From contig CAVOVH010000012.1 in assembly GCA_963699805.1 (NCBI GenBank), positions 62,001-126,000 on the forward strand: a stretch of 64,000 nucleotides of DNA, in the 5' to 3' direction. The notes beneath the pieces were generated by a model, which had not been told where the DNA came from, made no database searches, and saw only the letters and a list, made by a program, of their open reading frames with translations. This document shows, in pieces, positions 18,176-26,988 of the stretch; within the stretch, counting starts at the first letter, position 1, and the number at the start of each line of letters is the position of its first letter. The position numbers and the translations under genes were made by a program. This DNA comes from JAGTVG01 sp963699805 (GTDB lineage: Bacteria > Bacteroidota > Bacteroidia > Cytophagales > Cyclobacteriaceae).

Positions 18176-19900
18176 ATGAAGAAAAAAGGAAATAAAACTC
18201 CGGAGCCGGGAATGGTTCGGAGGCGCTGATAAAATGGGATTTGTTCACCGGTCCTGGCTCCGAAACCAGGGATATCCCGACGATCATTTCCGCGGCCGTC
18301 CGGTGATTGGCATCTGCAATACCTGGTCGGATCTGACTCCTTGTAACGGACATTTGCGGGAATTTGCAGAAATTGTAAAAAAAGGAGTCTTGGAGGCAGG
18401 AGGATTCCCGCTCGAGTTCCCGGTAATGTCGCTGGGCGAGACCATCATGCGTCCCACCACGATGCTGTTCAGGAACCTGGTGAGCATGGACGTGGAAGAA
18501 TCGATCCGGGCCAACCCCCTGGATGGGGTGGTCCTGCTGACCGGGTGCGATAAAACCACCCCCTCCACCCTGATGGGTGCCTGTAGCGTGGATCTTCCCA
18601 CCATCATCGTCCCGGGAGGTCCCATGCTCAATGGGAGATTCCGGGGGGGACCATCGGATCGGGTTCATTCAACTGGATCATCAAGGAAAAACAGAAGTCA
18701 GAAAATTTCTCAGAAGAAGATCTGCTGGAGGCGGAGATCTGCGCAGCCCGAAGCGCCGGACACTGCAATACGATGGGAACTGCTTCTACCATGGCCTCCA
18801 TGGTGGAGGCACTGGGCCTGACCCTTCCCGGAGCATCCTCCATCCCTGCAGTAGATGCCCGGAAAAAAGTGATGGCCCAGTTATCCGGGCGACGGATCGT
18901 TGAGATGGTAAAGGAAGATCTTCGATTATCCGGAATACTCACCCGGCAGGCGTTTGAAAATGCCATCATCGTAAATGCCGCCATCGGGGGATCCACCAAC
19001 CTGATCATTCATCTTCAGGCCATCGCAGGCAGAATCGGTGTAAATTTAAGGTTAGAGGACTTCGACACACTAGGAAGTAATATCCCTTTACTGGTCAACC
19101 TCATGCCTTCCGGCAAATACCTCATGGAGGATTTTTATTATGCAGGCGGGTTGCCGGTTGTTTTCAGGGAATTGGGAAGCCAATTACATGAAAATGTTAT
19201 TACAGTCAATGGTCAAACCATCCGGGAAAACTATGCAAAAGCCGAATGTTATAACCGGGAGATCATTGCCTCCGTGAAAGATCCTTTACAGAAAAATGCG
19301 GGTATCGCGGTCCTGAAAGGAAACCTTTGTGAAAACGGAGCGGTCATCAAACCTTCAGCGGCTACCCATGCCTTGATGAAACACCGGGGCCGGGCAGTGG
19401 TCTTTGAGAGCATGGAAGATTATCATTCCCGCATTGATGACCCGGAACTGGACATTGATGAAACCTGTGTGATCGTCCTCAAAGGAGTAGGTCCCAAAGG
19501 ATACCCGGGCATGCCGGAGGTCGGCAACGTGGATCTGCCTGCAAAATTGATCCGGAAAGGGATCAAGGATATGGTGCGCATATCGGACGGAAGGATGAGT
19601 GGAACTGCTTATGGAACGGTTGTACTTCATATCTCACCTGAATCTTCGGTGGGGGGGAACCTGGCCCTGGTTGAAAATGGGGATATTATTGAATTGGATG
19701 TCGGTAAAAGAACTTTAAACCTGGATATTCCCGATGAGGAATTAGCAAGGCGGAAGGGAAAATGGCAACCTCCCGAACCTCTGGCAAACCGGGGTTATGT
19801 TCGCATTTATCTGGATCACGTGCAACAGGCTGATCAGGGGGCTGACCTGGATATCCTGGTGGGTAAAACAGGAGCCGAAGTGAAAAGAGATCTACATTGA
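18176..19900 (+). pseudogene. IlvD/Edd family sugar-acid (or dihydroxy-acid) dehydratase with two homopolymer frameshifts
   Basis: Read with two one-base corrections, this is a complete protein of about 575 residues. Removing one A from the six-A run at 18182-18187 joins ATG 18176 to KLRSREWFGGADKMGFVHRS. Adding one G to the seven-G run at 18643-18649 joins RFRGG to TIGSGSFNWI. The iron-sulfur cysteines are all present: GICNTWSDLTPCNGH, LTGCDKTTPS and AGHCNTMGTAST. The KGVGPKGYPGMPEVGN and ISDGRMSGTAYGT motifs are intact. Length and motifs fit L-arabinonate/D-xylonate-type dehydratases rather than biosynthetic IlvD. It would make 2-keto-3-deoxy acids, parallel to the mannonate dehydratase at 10805. 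Both breaks are in homopolymers, so sequencing error is likely. Confidence 0.85.
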
Positions 19901-20097
19901 TATTTATCATACCATGATCTCAAGGCAACCACCCTGATTGCAATGATATTTTTTGAAGTTTTTAACTTCCTGAATTGACCCCTGAATGTTTGAAAGAAAT
20001 TCAGCAGTTTATGTGGGCAATATTTAAGCAATTCCTTGCGTACTTTTTTTATGAACTCAAATTTTAATATTATATTAAGAAAAAAAGATTTTTTCAG

Positions 20098-21465
20098 ATG
20101 AAAGACATAAATAGAAGAAGCTTCTTGAAAAAGACAACCACCGCCTATGCCGGTGTGCTGGCCAGCCAGACTATGGTAATGGCCTCCTCAAAAAAATCAA
20201 AACCGAATGATACGATCAACATGGCTGTGATCGGGATTCGTAGCCGGGGCCGTGACCATTACCGGGCTCTTTCAAAGATTCCCAATGTAAAAATCGCTAT
20301 GCTCTGTGATATCGATGAAAGGTTTTTCCCTGAAACCGTGGCGGAAGTCGAAGAACTTACAGGTTATAAACCGGCCACGACAAACGAATTCCGGAAAGTA
20401 CTGGATAATCCGGACATCGACGCCGTTTCCATTGCCACCCCCAATCACTGGCATGCTTTGATGACTATCTGGGCCTGCCAGGCCGGCAAGGATGTCTATG
20501 TGGAAAAACCAGTTTCCCATACTGTCCTGGAAGGCCGGAAAATGGTGGAAGCTGCCCGTAAATACGACCGGATCGTACAGACAGGCACTCAATCCAGGAG
20601 CAACGTTTCGGTTATAAAAGCATTTGATTTCCTGCAGGAAGAAGGGTTGGGTGACGTTTACATGTCCAAAGGGTTGTGCTTGAAACCCAGGGCAAGTATA
20701 GGCCATACGAAAAACAGCCAAATACCCGATGGGGTGAACTGGGATGCTTTCCTGGGACCCGCACCCTATCGTCCGTTTAACGAGAACCGTTTTCATTACA
20801 AGTGGCACTGGTTCTGGGATACGGGCTGCGGAGACCTGGGCAATCAGGGAATTCACCAGGCCGACCTGGCCCGATGGGCGCTGAATAAATGGACCCATCC
20901 TGTAAAAATCCACGGCACGGGTAATTATTTCGTCTTTGATTCTGATCAGGAAACACCTAATACCCAGCATCTGGAATTCATGTATGAAGATGGGACCATG
21001 CTTCAATTTGAAGTAAGAGGACTGGGAACAAATCCTGAGGGAGAGGTTCGCATCGGGAACCTGATCTATGGATCGAAAGGATGGATGAGAATTGCAAGTG
21101 AAGACGAAGGGAATAGCAGGGTGACATTTGCTGATCTTCAAATGACACCCACTGGATTTTCATCCTATAAAGAAGAAGCCGGACCCATTTTCAGGAATGA
21201 AGACCCTGCCCAGGCAGATGCTGTGGTCAATCATTTTACGAATTTCCTGGATTGTGTCCGATCGAGAGACCGGCAGGCATTGCATGCGGATATTCTGGAA
21301 GGGCATTTATCATCAGCACTATGTCATCTGGGCAATATCGCTACCCGGATAAACCGGTCCCTGAATTTCAATCCGCAAACGGAAACCTTCATCAATGATC
21401 CGGAAGCCGATAGTTACCTGACTAAGGCGTACCGTTATCCGTACATTTTACCTGAACCGGTGTAA
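20098..21465 (+). CDS. Gfo/Idh/MocA family oxidoreductase with Tat-type leader
   Basis: 455 residues. The NRRSFLKKTTTAYAG leader is a clear twin-arginine-type export signal. It is followed by an NAD(P)-binding Rossmann domain (INMAVIGIRSRGRDHYRAL), DAVSIATPNHWH, and the EKP motif in DVYVEKPVSHT whose Lys is catalytic in this family. The second domain includes WDTGCGDLGNQGIHQADLARW with a conserved His. Exported members of this family with this architecture often use tightly bound NAD(P) and act on glycosides or sugars. It lies about 200 bases after the dehydratase gene on the same strand. Substrate unknown. Confidence 0.9.
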   Translation: MKDINRRSFLKKTTTAYAGVLASQTMVMASSKKSKPNDTINMAVIGIRSRGRDHYRALSKIPNVKIAMLCDIDERFFPETVAEVEELTGYKPATTNEFRKVLDNPDIDAVSIATPNHWHALMTIWACQAGKDVYVEKPVSHTVLEGRKMVEAARKYDRIVQTGTQSRSNVSVIKAFDFLQEEGLGDVYMSKGLCLKPRASIGHTKNSQIPDGVNWDAFLGPAPYRPFNENRFHYKWHWFWDTGCGDLGNQGIHQADLARWALNKWTHPVKIHGTGNYFVFDSDQETPNTQHLEFMYEDGTMLQFEVRGLGTNPEGEVRIGNLIYGSKGWMRIASEDEGNSRVTFADLQMTPTGFSSYKEEAGPIFRNEDPAQADAVVNHFTNFLDCVRSRDRQALHADILEGHLSSALCHLGNIATRINRSLNFNPQTETFINDPEADSYLTKAYRYPYILPEPV

Positions 21466-21470
21466 AAATT

Positions 21471-21600
21471 TCGCGCAAAGAAGGTGTTAAGCTTTCTCTC
21501 AAAGCACGCTATGTTTCCGCAACGGACGCTAAGATTTTAGCTTTATATGTTGTGGAATTAAACTTTGCGTTCATTGCTATTTCGGCTGCGGACTTCGCAT
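21471..21600. repeat. Intergenic CGCAAAG-type repeat, degenerate
   Basis: CGCGCAAAG, AAAGCACGC, CGGACGC and ACTTTGCG elements recall the segment at 17923-18061. It sits between the oxidoreductase stop and the converging gene at 21681. Confidence 0.35.
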
Positions 21601-21680
21601 CAAAAATAATTAACCCGTTATTTATTTTTATTCACCTGTCCAGAGTTGAGTAAGCTGTATTTAGTAGGACTAATTTAATT

Positions 21681-22460
21681 CTAATGGCTCATCATATCCA
21701 TCATCAGATCTTTAAAACTTACTTCACTGTAGCCTTCAGGAGTATCAAATTCTGAAGATGGTATATCCTCCTTTTCGATACTTATTACTTCCGTTTCAAT
21801 TCCCTGATCTCCAAATTCCGACCTGACGTTCTTCAGTTCAATGCCGATACGTTCCACATTCTTATATTCGGGAGAAAATTCCGGTGAGTTTTTTAAAAAT
21901 GATTCATCCGCTACCCCGCAAATCATTATTCTTGAGGAAAGGTCCAGTGATTTTTTAAATACATCTATAACACTTTTTAATGCAGGATCTGTTGTGATCC
22001 ATTTTTCCTCAAATAGTTCACCATCGGAATAAATAGAATACTTTTCAGTCTGATATCCTGCGATTTTTTCTCCTGCTCCTTTTGTAAAGGTAACTTTTGG
22101 AGCGGGTTTGGCTTTCGCCTCATTGATCATGTCTTCCATCATTTTTTTCTGATCCGCAGGCATTTGTTTGTTCATTTCTTCCTTGAGGGCTTTCATAACG
22201 CTGCAATAATCCTCTCCGGAACCTTTGGCATATCTTTCGTTTGCGTCATCGATCATGACGATGATATCCTTATCTGCATTAAACAAGATGGTGTTATCCC
22301 CTTCTTCCTCTCCACTGTTAATAGATTTGACCCATCCATCGCTGATATAGGTAAGGCTGTTGTCCGATTCTGTAATGACCCATCCCTGGGTCTGTCCGTC
22401 AGATCCACTCAAAATGAACGTAAATGCGATTAAATAGGGTAAAAAAGCTGCTTTCTTCAT
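21681..22460 (-). CDS. Secreted DUF4412-like protein
   Basis: 259 residues with a signal peptide (about 1-22) and no lipobox. The layout is a beta-rich protein that carries a YISDGWVKS start, a long Lys/Met-rich helix (MKALKEEMNKQMPADQKKMMEDM), then AGYQTEKYSIYSDGELFEEKWITTDPAL and EDIPSSEFDTPEGY. This order (IAGYKTEKY-type strand, then a final 'F-x-x-P-x-G-Y' segment) is typical of DUF4412 proteins. Their function is unknown and a periplasmic location is expected. It is transcribed alone and converges with the oxidoreductase gene. Confidence 0.6.
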   Translation of the reverse strand: MKKAAFLPYLIAFTFILSGSDGQTQGWVITESDNSLTYISDGWVKSINSGEEEGDNTILFNADKDIIVMIDDANERYAKGSGEDYCSVMKALKEEMNKQMPADQKKMMEDMINEAKAKPAPKVTFTKGAGEKIAGYQTEKYSIYSDGELFEEKWITTDPALKSVIDVFKKSLDLSSRIMICGVADESFLKNSPEFSPEYKNVERIGIELKNVRSEFGDQGIETEVISIEKEDIPSSEFDTPEGYSEVSFKDLMMDMMSH

Positions 22461-22621
22461 GGTTAAAAAAATTATAGTTTTAAGTAAGTATTAAGAATTT
22501 TTATTGGTATAAATTTATGGATTTTACTTCAACAATCAATACAGGTTAAAAATAAGACCGCTGTCAGAAAAGAAAACCAGGTCGATCGATTATGGTTCTT
22601 GTATGAAGTTGAATCGTTTGT

Positions 22622-23473
22622 CTATTTCTTGCTGGTAAGAAAATAGGTTGCCATTTTTCCCTTTCCTTTTACATCAATGACCCCCCTTTTTTTAAAAATA
22701 TACTCTTTTTTTAATTTATTGTGAATTTCTGCGGTAGCCTGTATCTTATCCTTCACTCCATTTGATTCCATCCGGCTGGCCGTATTCACGGTATCACCCC
22801 AGAGATCATATATGAATTTCTTCTTTCCTATGATTCCTGCAACCACCGGACCGGTATGGATCCCGATCCGCATGGAAAGTAAATCCCCATTCGGTCTCTT
22901 GAACTGGCTGATGATGTCACTAATATCTAGCGCCATATCAGCGATGGCTTCTACATGATCAGAACGCGGAACGGGCAGGCCTGCCGCCACCATATAGGCA
23001 TCACCAATGGTCTTGATTTTTTCCAGTTTATGTTTTTCCGTAAGTTCATCCATTTTGGAAAAAACCTCATTCAGCATGAGGACCAGATTGTCCGGTGAAA
23101 GCTGAGTTGACAAAGGAGTAAAATCGACTATATCTGCAAACAACAGGGATACTTCCGGAAAAATATCGGCTATGATATCTTCATTCTGTTTTAACCGATC
23201 CGCAATGGAAGCCGGGAGGATATTCAACAGAAGCCGTTCTGATTTACCTTTCTCTATTTCCAGTTGCCGCATGGCTTCTTCCAGGTCTTCGGAAGTTCTG
23301 TTCAGAAGCGTATAAAGGGTGGATTTGTCTCTCGACATCCTTTCCAGCCTGAATTCCAGGTCTCTGAAATCCTTCTGGATGCGCTCAATCTCAAGCCGTA
23401 ATGCCATTTTCCGGTTCGGATCGATATCCAGATCTTCAAGGCCGAATACAAGTTTATTGAAAATAACGCCCAT
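22622..23473 (-). CDS. Class III adenylyl cyclase with helical N-terminal linker
   Basis: 283 residues. Residues 20-95 are a charged coiled-coil-like linker ending in LLLNILPASIADRLK, the usual cyclase transducer. The catalytic domain has metal Asp114 (LFADIVDFT) and Asp158 (TIGDAYM). Lys154 and Asp223 (IYDLWGDTVN) occupy the base-selecting positions and match adenylyl rather than guanylyl cyclases, while Asn230 and Arg234 are the transition-state residues. It should make cAMP as a homodimer. There is no membrane segment and no own sensor domain, but the FIST-domain gene ends only 4 bases upstream. The pair therefore probably forms a two-protein sensor. Confidence 0.9.
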   Translation of the reverse strand: MGVIFNKLVFGLEDLDIDPNRKMALRLEIERIQKDFRDLEFRLERMSRDKSTLYTLLNRTSEDLEEAMRQLEIEKGKSERLLLNILPASIADRLKQNEDIIADIFPEVSLLFADIVDFTPLSTQLSPDNLVLMLNEVFSKMDELTEKHKLEKIKTIGDAYMVAAGLPVPRSDHVEAIADMALDISDIISQFKRPNGDLLSMRIGIHTGPVVAGIIGKKKFIYDLWGDTVNTASRMESNGVKDKIQATAEIHNKLKKEYIFKKRGVIDVKGKGKMATYFLTSKK

Positions 23474-23477
23474 GGAT

Positions 23478-24596
23478 CTATTTTTCCCTGATCAGGACCA
23501 CCGATAAAGTGAAATTGTGGAAATCACTGAGACCGGTATTGCCTGGTCCAAATTCGCCGAGGGTGAAAAATCCATTGTATGGAACCTTCCAGATATCAGA
23601 TAATGCCATGGTTTCCTTTTCGAGCATGGATCCGATGGCCTGCAGGCGGGATACACAGGAAAACAAAATACCTGTCTCAGCCGTCGGTACTTTTTCGTGG
23701 AATTCCTTCAGTTGTTCCACCGTCTGACTGACCACTTCACTTCCAGGTGAGATACAGAAACGCACCTTCGCCCCTTCCGGCATCGAACCTCCGTACAGAA
23801 TTGATTTATCATCGTTTATTCTCAGGGCAGCACGCATTACAATTGATCCATCCGGTCTTTCCACCAGTAATCCGGTTTCATTCGAACGAGATAGGTCGAA
23901 ATTGCTTCCTACTTCCAGATATCGCTGATATACCTCCAATACAGGCTGATGATCGATATGAAATACAACATTTCCCGTTGATTTTGTGATCATCTTTTTT
24001 GTACCAATGCCTTTCCATCCCCCAACTGTAATACCGGAAAGTTGTATACATGATCGGTCAAAAACCAGACAGGCAATACCATTGTTGGCAATCCCCGGTG
24101 TTCCGAATGCGAATGTATCCATTTCTTGTATCAGTTTATTCCCTGCAACTCCTCCATATACCATTATTGAACAATCTGCTCCCGATTTGATCCCTTCTAT
24201 GAGCTGATCCCCGTCAGTTTCCCAGCCACCTGAGGTCACCAGCATGACAGGATCATCAAATTTCTCCTTAGCCCAGGCTCCAGCCTCCCTGCCTGTCTGG
24301 AAAGACGATTTTCCATGCCGGTCGAAAATATTGATCGCATAGGCTTGGGAGGCCAAATCCATCAACATAACAGACATTGTATCCTGATACATTTTCCCGT
24401 TGGTTATTTCACCGGCCGTTGATGCCCCGAAAACATCAATTTTATACTTTTTAATTAAATTCAGAATATCTTCTATATTAAAAGTGACGGCGCTGAAAAC
24501 GATGGCCAGGGAGGGATTAAATCCTTTTTGAAAATAGCCCTTGATTTCGGCCTCAAGCTGCTGCAAGGAGGATGCTGAAAAAACGTATGGATTCAT
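23478..24596 (-). CDS. FIST N- and C-domain signal-sensing protein
   Basis: 372 residues, soluble. It has the FIST_N layout: SLAIVFSAVTF, a DVFGASTAGEI motif near 55-65, MVYGGVAGNKL and the middle strands that present a small-ligand pocket. This is followed by FIST_C with GGSMPEGAKVRFCI, ILFSCVSRLQAIG and a closing YNGFFTLGEFGP motif. FIST domains are predicted sensors of small molecules such as amino acids and are usually fused to kinases, GGDEF or chemotaxis modules. Here the output is the separate cyclase gene 4 bases downstream, so ligand-controlled cAMP formation is inferred. No membrane helix or signal peptide is seen. Confidence 0.9.
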   Translation of the reverse strand: MNPYVFSASSLQQLEAEIKGYFQKGFNPSLAIVFSAVTFNIEDILNLIKKYKIDVFGASTAGEITNGKMYQDTMSVMLMDLASQAYAINIFDRHGKSSFQTGREAGAWAKEKFDDPVMLVTSGGWETDGDQLIEGIKSGADCSIMVYGGVAGNKLIQEMDTFAFGTPGIANNGIACLVFDRSCIQLSGITVGGWKGIGTKKMITKSTGNVVFHIDHQPVLEVYQRYLEVGSNFDLSRSNETGLLVERPDGSIVMRAALRINDDKSILYGGSMPEGAKVRFCISPGSEVVSQTVEQLKEFHEKVPTAETGILFSCVSRLQAIGSMLEKETMALSDIWKVPYNGFFTLGEFGPGNTGLSDFHNFTLSVVLIREK

Positions 24597-25043
24597 ATGT
24601 TTTTCTGATTTTATCTTTTTACTACTTGATGAAGATTCAATTAAAAAATTAATTGATTATCAGTATCCAAACGATGTAAAACGGATAAAAAAATTAACCG
24701 TTAATATAATGTCTCCTTTAATAGACCACTTTAAAAATGTCTCAAATTTTACCTCTACCTAATGTACAAGGTAATGATTTCCCCTAAAATTTAAAATAAA
24801 CTTTTATGATCTTTTAAATACAGCAGTTCTATGGGAAGCCGTCTAAATGTTGACTCCGCCTTTTTATCCTCCGATGAAGAAAGTTGAAGAAGCCATACTG
24901 GATTTGAAGGTTCAGGCCCATAAAAATTCCCGAACCCTGCTCATTGTAAAGGTATGATTCTGTGAATTTAAAATATTTACTTGATTAAGCGCGAAAGCAA
25001 TCGTAAATTATCCTGATATATTTTAACCCCCTGATTTATCAAT
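24597..25043. other. Divergent intergenic region with one tiny open frame
   Basis: 447 bp between divergent genes. A 36-codon frame at 24847-24957 (plus) reads MLTPPFYPPMKKVEEAILDL and on to a TGA. The reading looks protein-like, but it matches no family I know. It may be a gene remnant or chance. Nothing else is seen. Confidence 0.3.
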
Positions 25044-26267
25044 ATGTCTTCTATAATGTCATCACGGGAACGTTTACTAGCCGCCTTAAACTGTGAAAAA
25101 CCTGATCACATCCCCCTCTCCTTCATGATCTTTTCTGCATTGAAAGAAAGGATCCGGGAGGAACTAGGCATTTTTGACCCGGTAGAATACATCGAGACTC
25201 AACAGGTACTGGGGCTGGATACTTTTGTGGACCTCCGGCATTTTACTCCAGAAAATAAAAAAATCGGGCATTCCGATGTTCCGGGGTTCCCGGTAAGATT
25301 CGACCGGCGTGTAATCGCACGGGAATGGAAGGAAGATCAGGTAGGAGGCCGGTATCGCCTGTTGCAAAAATCCTATCAAACCCCGGATGGTGATCTGCAA
25401 GTATCGGTCAACCAGACTGAAGACTGGCCCTACCTGGACACATTGGAAGGCAATGCCCAGGTACCTTTTATGGATGATTTCCTGGCCCCCCGGTGCCGGA
25501 AATACCTGATTGAAAAAAGACAGGATCTGAAAGCCCTTCAGCATTTACTTATCCCCCCGGTGAAAGAAGATCTGAAAACCTGCCGGGAGGCCTGGGAGCT
25601 GGGTAAAATTCTGGCTGAAGAAAAAGATCTGCTGCTTGTCGGCGGCTGGGGTGTTGGAAGTGATGCCCTCGCGTGGTTCTGCGGACTTGAGAATGCGGTC
25701 GTTATGGCTTTGGTTGAACCTGATTTCTTTCAGGAACTTCTGCAGATGATCGACCAGTGGAACCGGTCCCGCATGGAAGTCTACCTGGATTATGGGATCG
25801 ATCTCTTTGTCAGAAGGGCCTGGTATGAAGGAACCGATTTCTGGTCACCGGATCTTTTTAAGAAATTTTTTAAGCCGATTATTCAGAAGGAAGTCAAAAT
25901 GGCGCATGAAGCCGGTGCAAAATACGGCTATATTTTGACCAGCGGATCCATGCCATTGCATGATACCCTGGTGGATCTGGGCATCGATGTACTGATCGGG
26001 GCTGATCCCGTGCAGGGCAAAGGCACCGACCTGAGACGTATGAAAACACAGCTCAAAGGCAAAATGTGTATATGGGGTGGGGTGAATGGATTTGTCACGG
26101 TGGAGGAAGGAACCGAAGAACAGATTGAACAAGCGGTACAGCATGCGATGCAGACGCTGGGACCGGATGGTTTTATCCTTTCCCCGGTCGATAACGTCCG
26201 GGATCCATCAGATCAGGTATGGGAAAAAGCTGTTAAATTAATTCAGGCCTGGGAAAATTATCGGTAA
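25044..26267 (+). CDS. Uroporphyrinogen decarboxylase (URO-D) family protein, MtaA/CmuA-like
   Basis: 407 residues. The start SSRERLLAALNCEKPDHIPLS is the conserved opening of the URO-D/methyltransferase family. WGVGSDALAWFCG, a TSGSMPLHDTLVDLGIDVLIGADP segment and GGVNGFVTVEEGTEEQIEQAV complete the barrel. In the methyltransferase branch a His and Cys bind zinc; here the late segment has no obvious HxCxG motif. The protein is therefore not a heme-pathway HemE and is doubtfully a corrinoid methyltransferase. No corrinoid protein gene is adjacent. Such proteins are frequent beside sugar-catabolic genes, with unknown reaction. Confidence 0.8.
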   Translation: MSSIMSSRERLLAALNCEKPDHIPLSFMIFSALKERIREELGIFDPVEYIETQQVLGLDTFVDLRHFTPENKKIGHSDVPGFPVRFDRRVIAREWKEDQVGGRYRLLQKSYQTPDGDLQVSVNQTEDWPYLDTLEGNAQVPFMDDFLAPRCRKYLIEKRQDLKALQHLLIPPVKEDLKTCREAWELGKILAEEKDLLLVGGWGVGSDALAWFCGLENAVVMALVEPDFFQELLQMIDQWNRSRMEVYLDYGIDLFVRRAWYEGTDFWSPDLFKKFFKPIIQKEVKMAHEAGAKYGYILTSGSMPLHDTLVDLGIDVLIGADPVQGKGTDLRRMKTQLKGKMCIWGGVNGFVTVEEGTEEQIEQAVQHAMQTLGPDGFILSPVDNVRDPSDQVWEKAVKLIQAWENYR

Positions 26268-26379
26268 ATGATCTTTTCATTCCACCATTTTTTACGTGGA
26301 TCATAAAGTAAATTTATTTTTGAAACCCTGGAAATGGCAGTTTTAATATAAATAACGAAAACCCCTTAACTTCAAAAAA

Positions 26380-26922
26380 ATGAAATTTTCAAGCATTGAT
26401 TATCCTGCAGGAAACCGGCTCCTGGCTTATGCGTCGGTTTCCCTGGTTGTTCTTTTTTTCTGTTCCGTACCTGACGTTTCGAATGCCCAAGGTAAAAAAA
26501 CAGATTTTTCAGGCTCCTGGAAGCTGAATGAAGAAACAAGTAATTTCGGAGACAGCCAATTCCGGAGAGCTGCCCTGAAAATGACCATTCAGCAAAAGGG
26601 CAATGACATGACCCTGGAAAAAGTTTTGACAAACCGGTCCGGCGAAACATACAATTCTACAGAGAAGCTGAGCCTGGATGGAAAGGAATGTGAAAACTCA
26701 GTAAATAATCGCATGAGAAAATCAAAAGCAAACTGGTCTGACGATGGGAAAAACCTGACCATTTCCACTGTGATGGTTTTCGAAAGAGAGGGACAAAGTA
26801 TGGAAATAAATACCGTTGAAATTTATAAGAAATCAGATGATGGCAATCACCTTCTCATTGATTATACGAGTTCATCCCCCCGCGGGGAAATGAAACAAAC
26901 ACTGGTCTACGATAAAGGGTAA
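26380..26922 (+). CDS. Secreted lipocalin-like hypothetical protein
   Basis: 180 residues. A long N-terminal region with a hydrophobic core (about 15-35) ends in a likely cleavage after SNAQ. The mature part starts DFSGSWKLNEETSNFG and contains repeated beta strands (LKMTIQQKGNDMTLEKV, NLTISTVMVFEREGQ, MKQTLVYDKG), as in small secreted lipocalin-like proteins. No catalytic residues can be named. It is transcribed alone and converges with the amidohydrolase gene. Confidence 0.6.
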   Translation: MKFSSIDYPAGNRLLAYASVSLVVLFFCSVPDVSNAQGKKTDFSGSWKLNEETSNFGDSQFRRAALKMTIQQKGNDMTLEKVLTNRSGETYNSTEKLSLDGKECENSVNNRMRKSKANWSDDGKNLTISTVMVFEREGQSMEINTVEIYKKSDDGNHLLIDYTSSSPRGEMKQTLVYDKG

Positions 26923-26988
26923 ATAATCTTTATTCGATCAGAGTATCTTATATATTTTACTGGATATCAATAACTGTTAATTAACTGG

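Noticed and set aside
18643..18649. G7 run as a phase-variation switch of the dehydratase
   Set aside because: A second frameshift in the A6 run is needed to restore the gene, so one switch would not turn it on. Base-calling error is simpler.
24847..24957. Small 36-codon frame upstream of the URO-D gene
   Set aside because: It looks protein-like but is too short, with no recognised match and no clear leader, to call as a gene.
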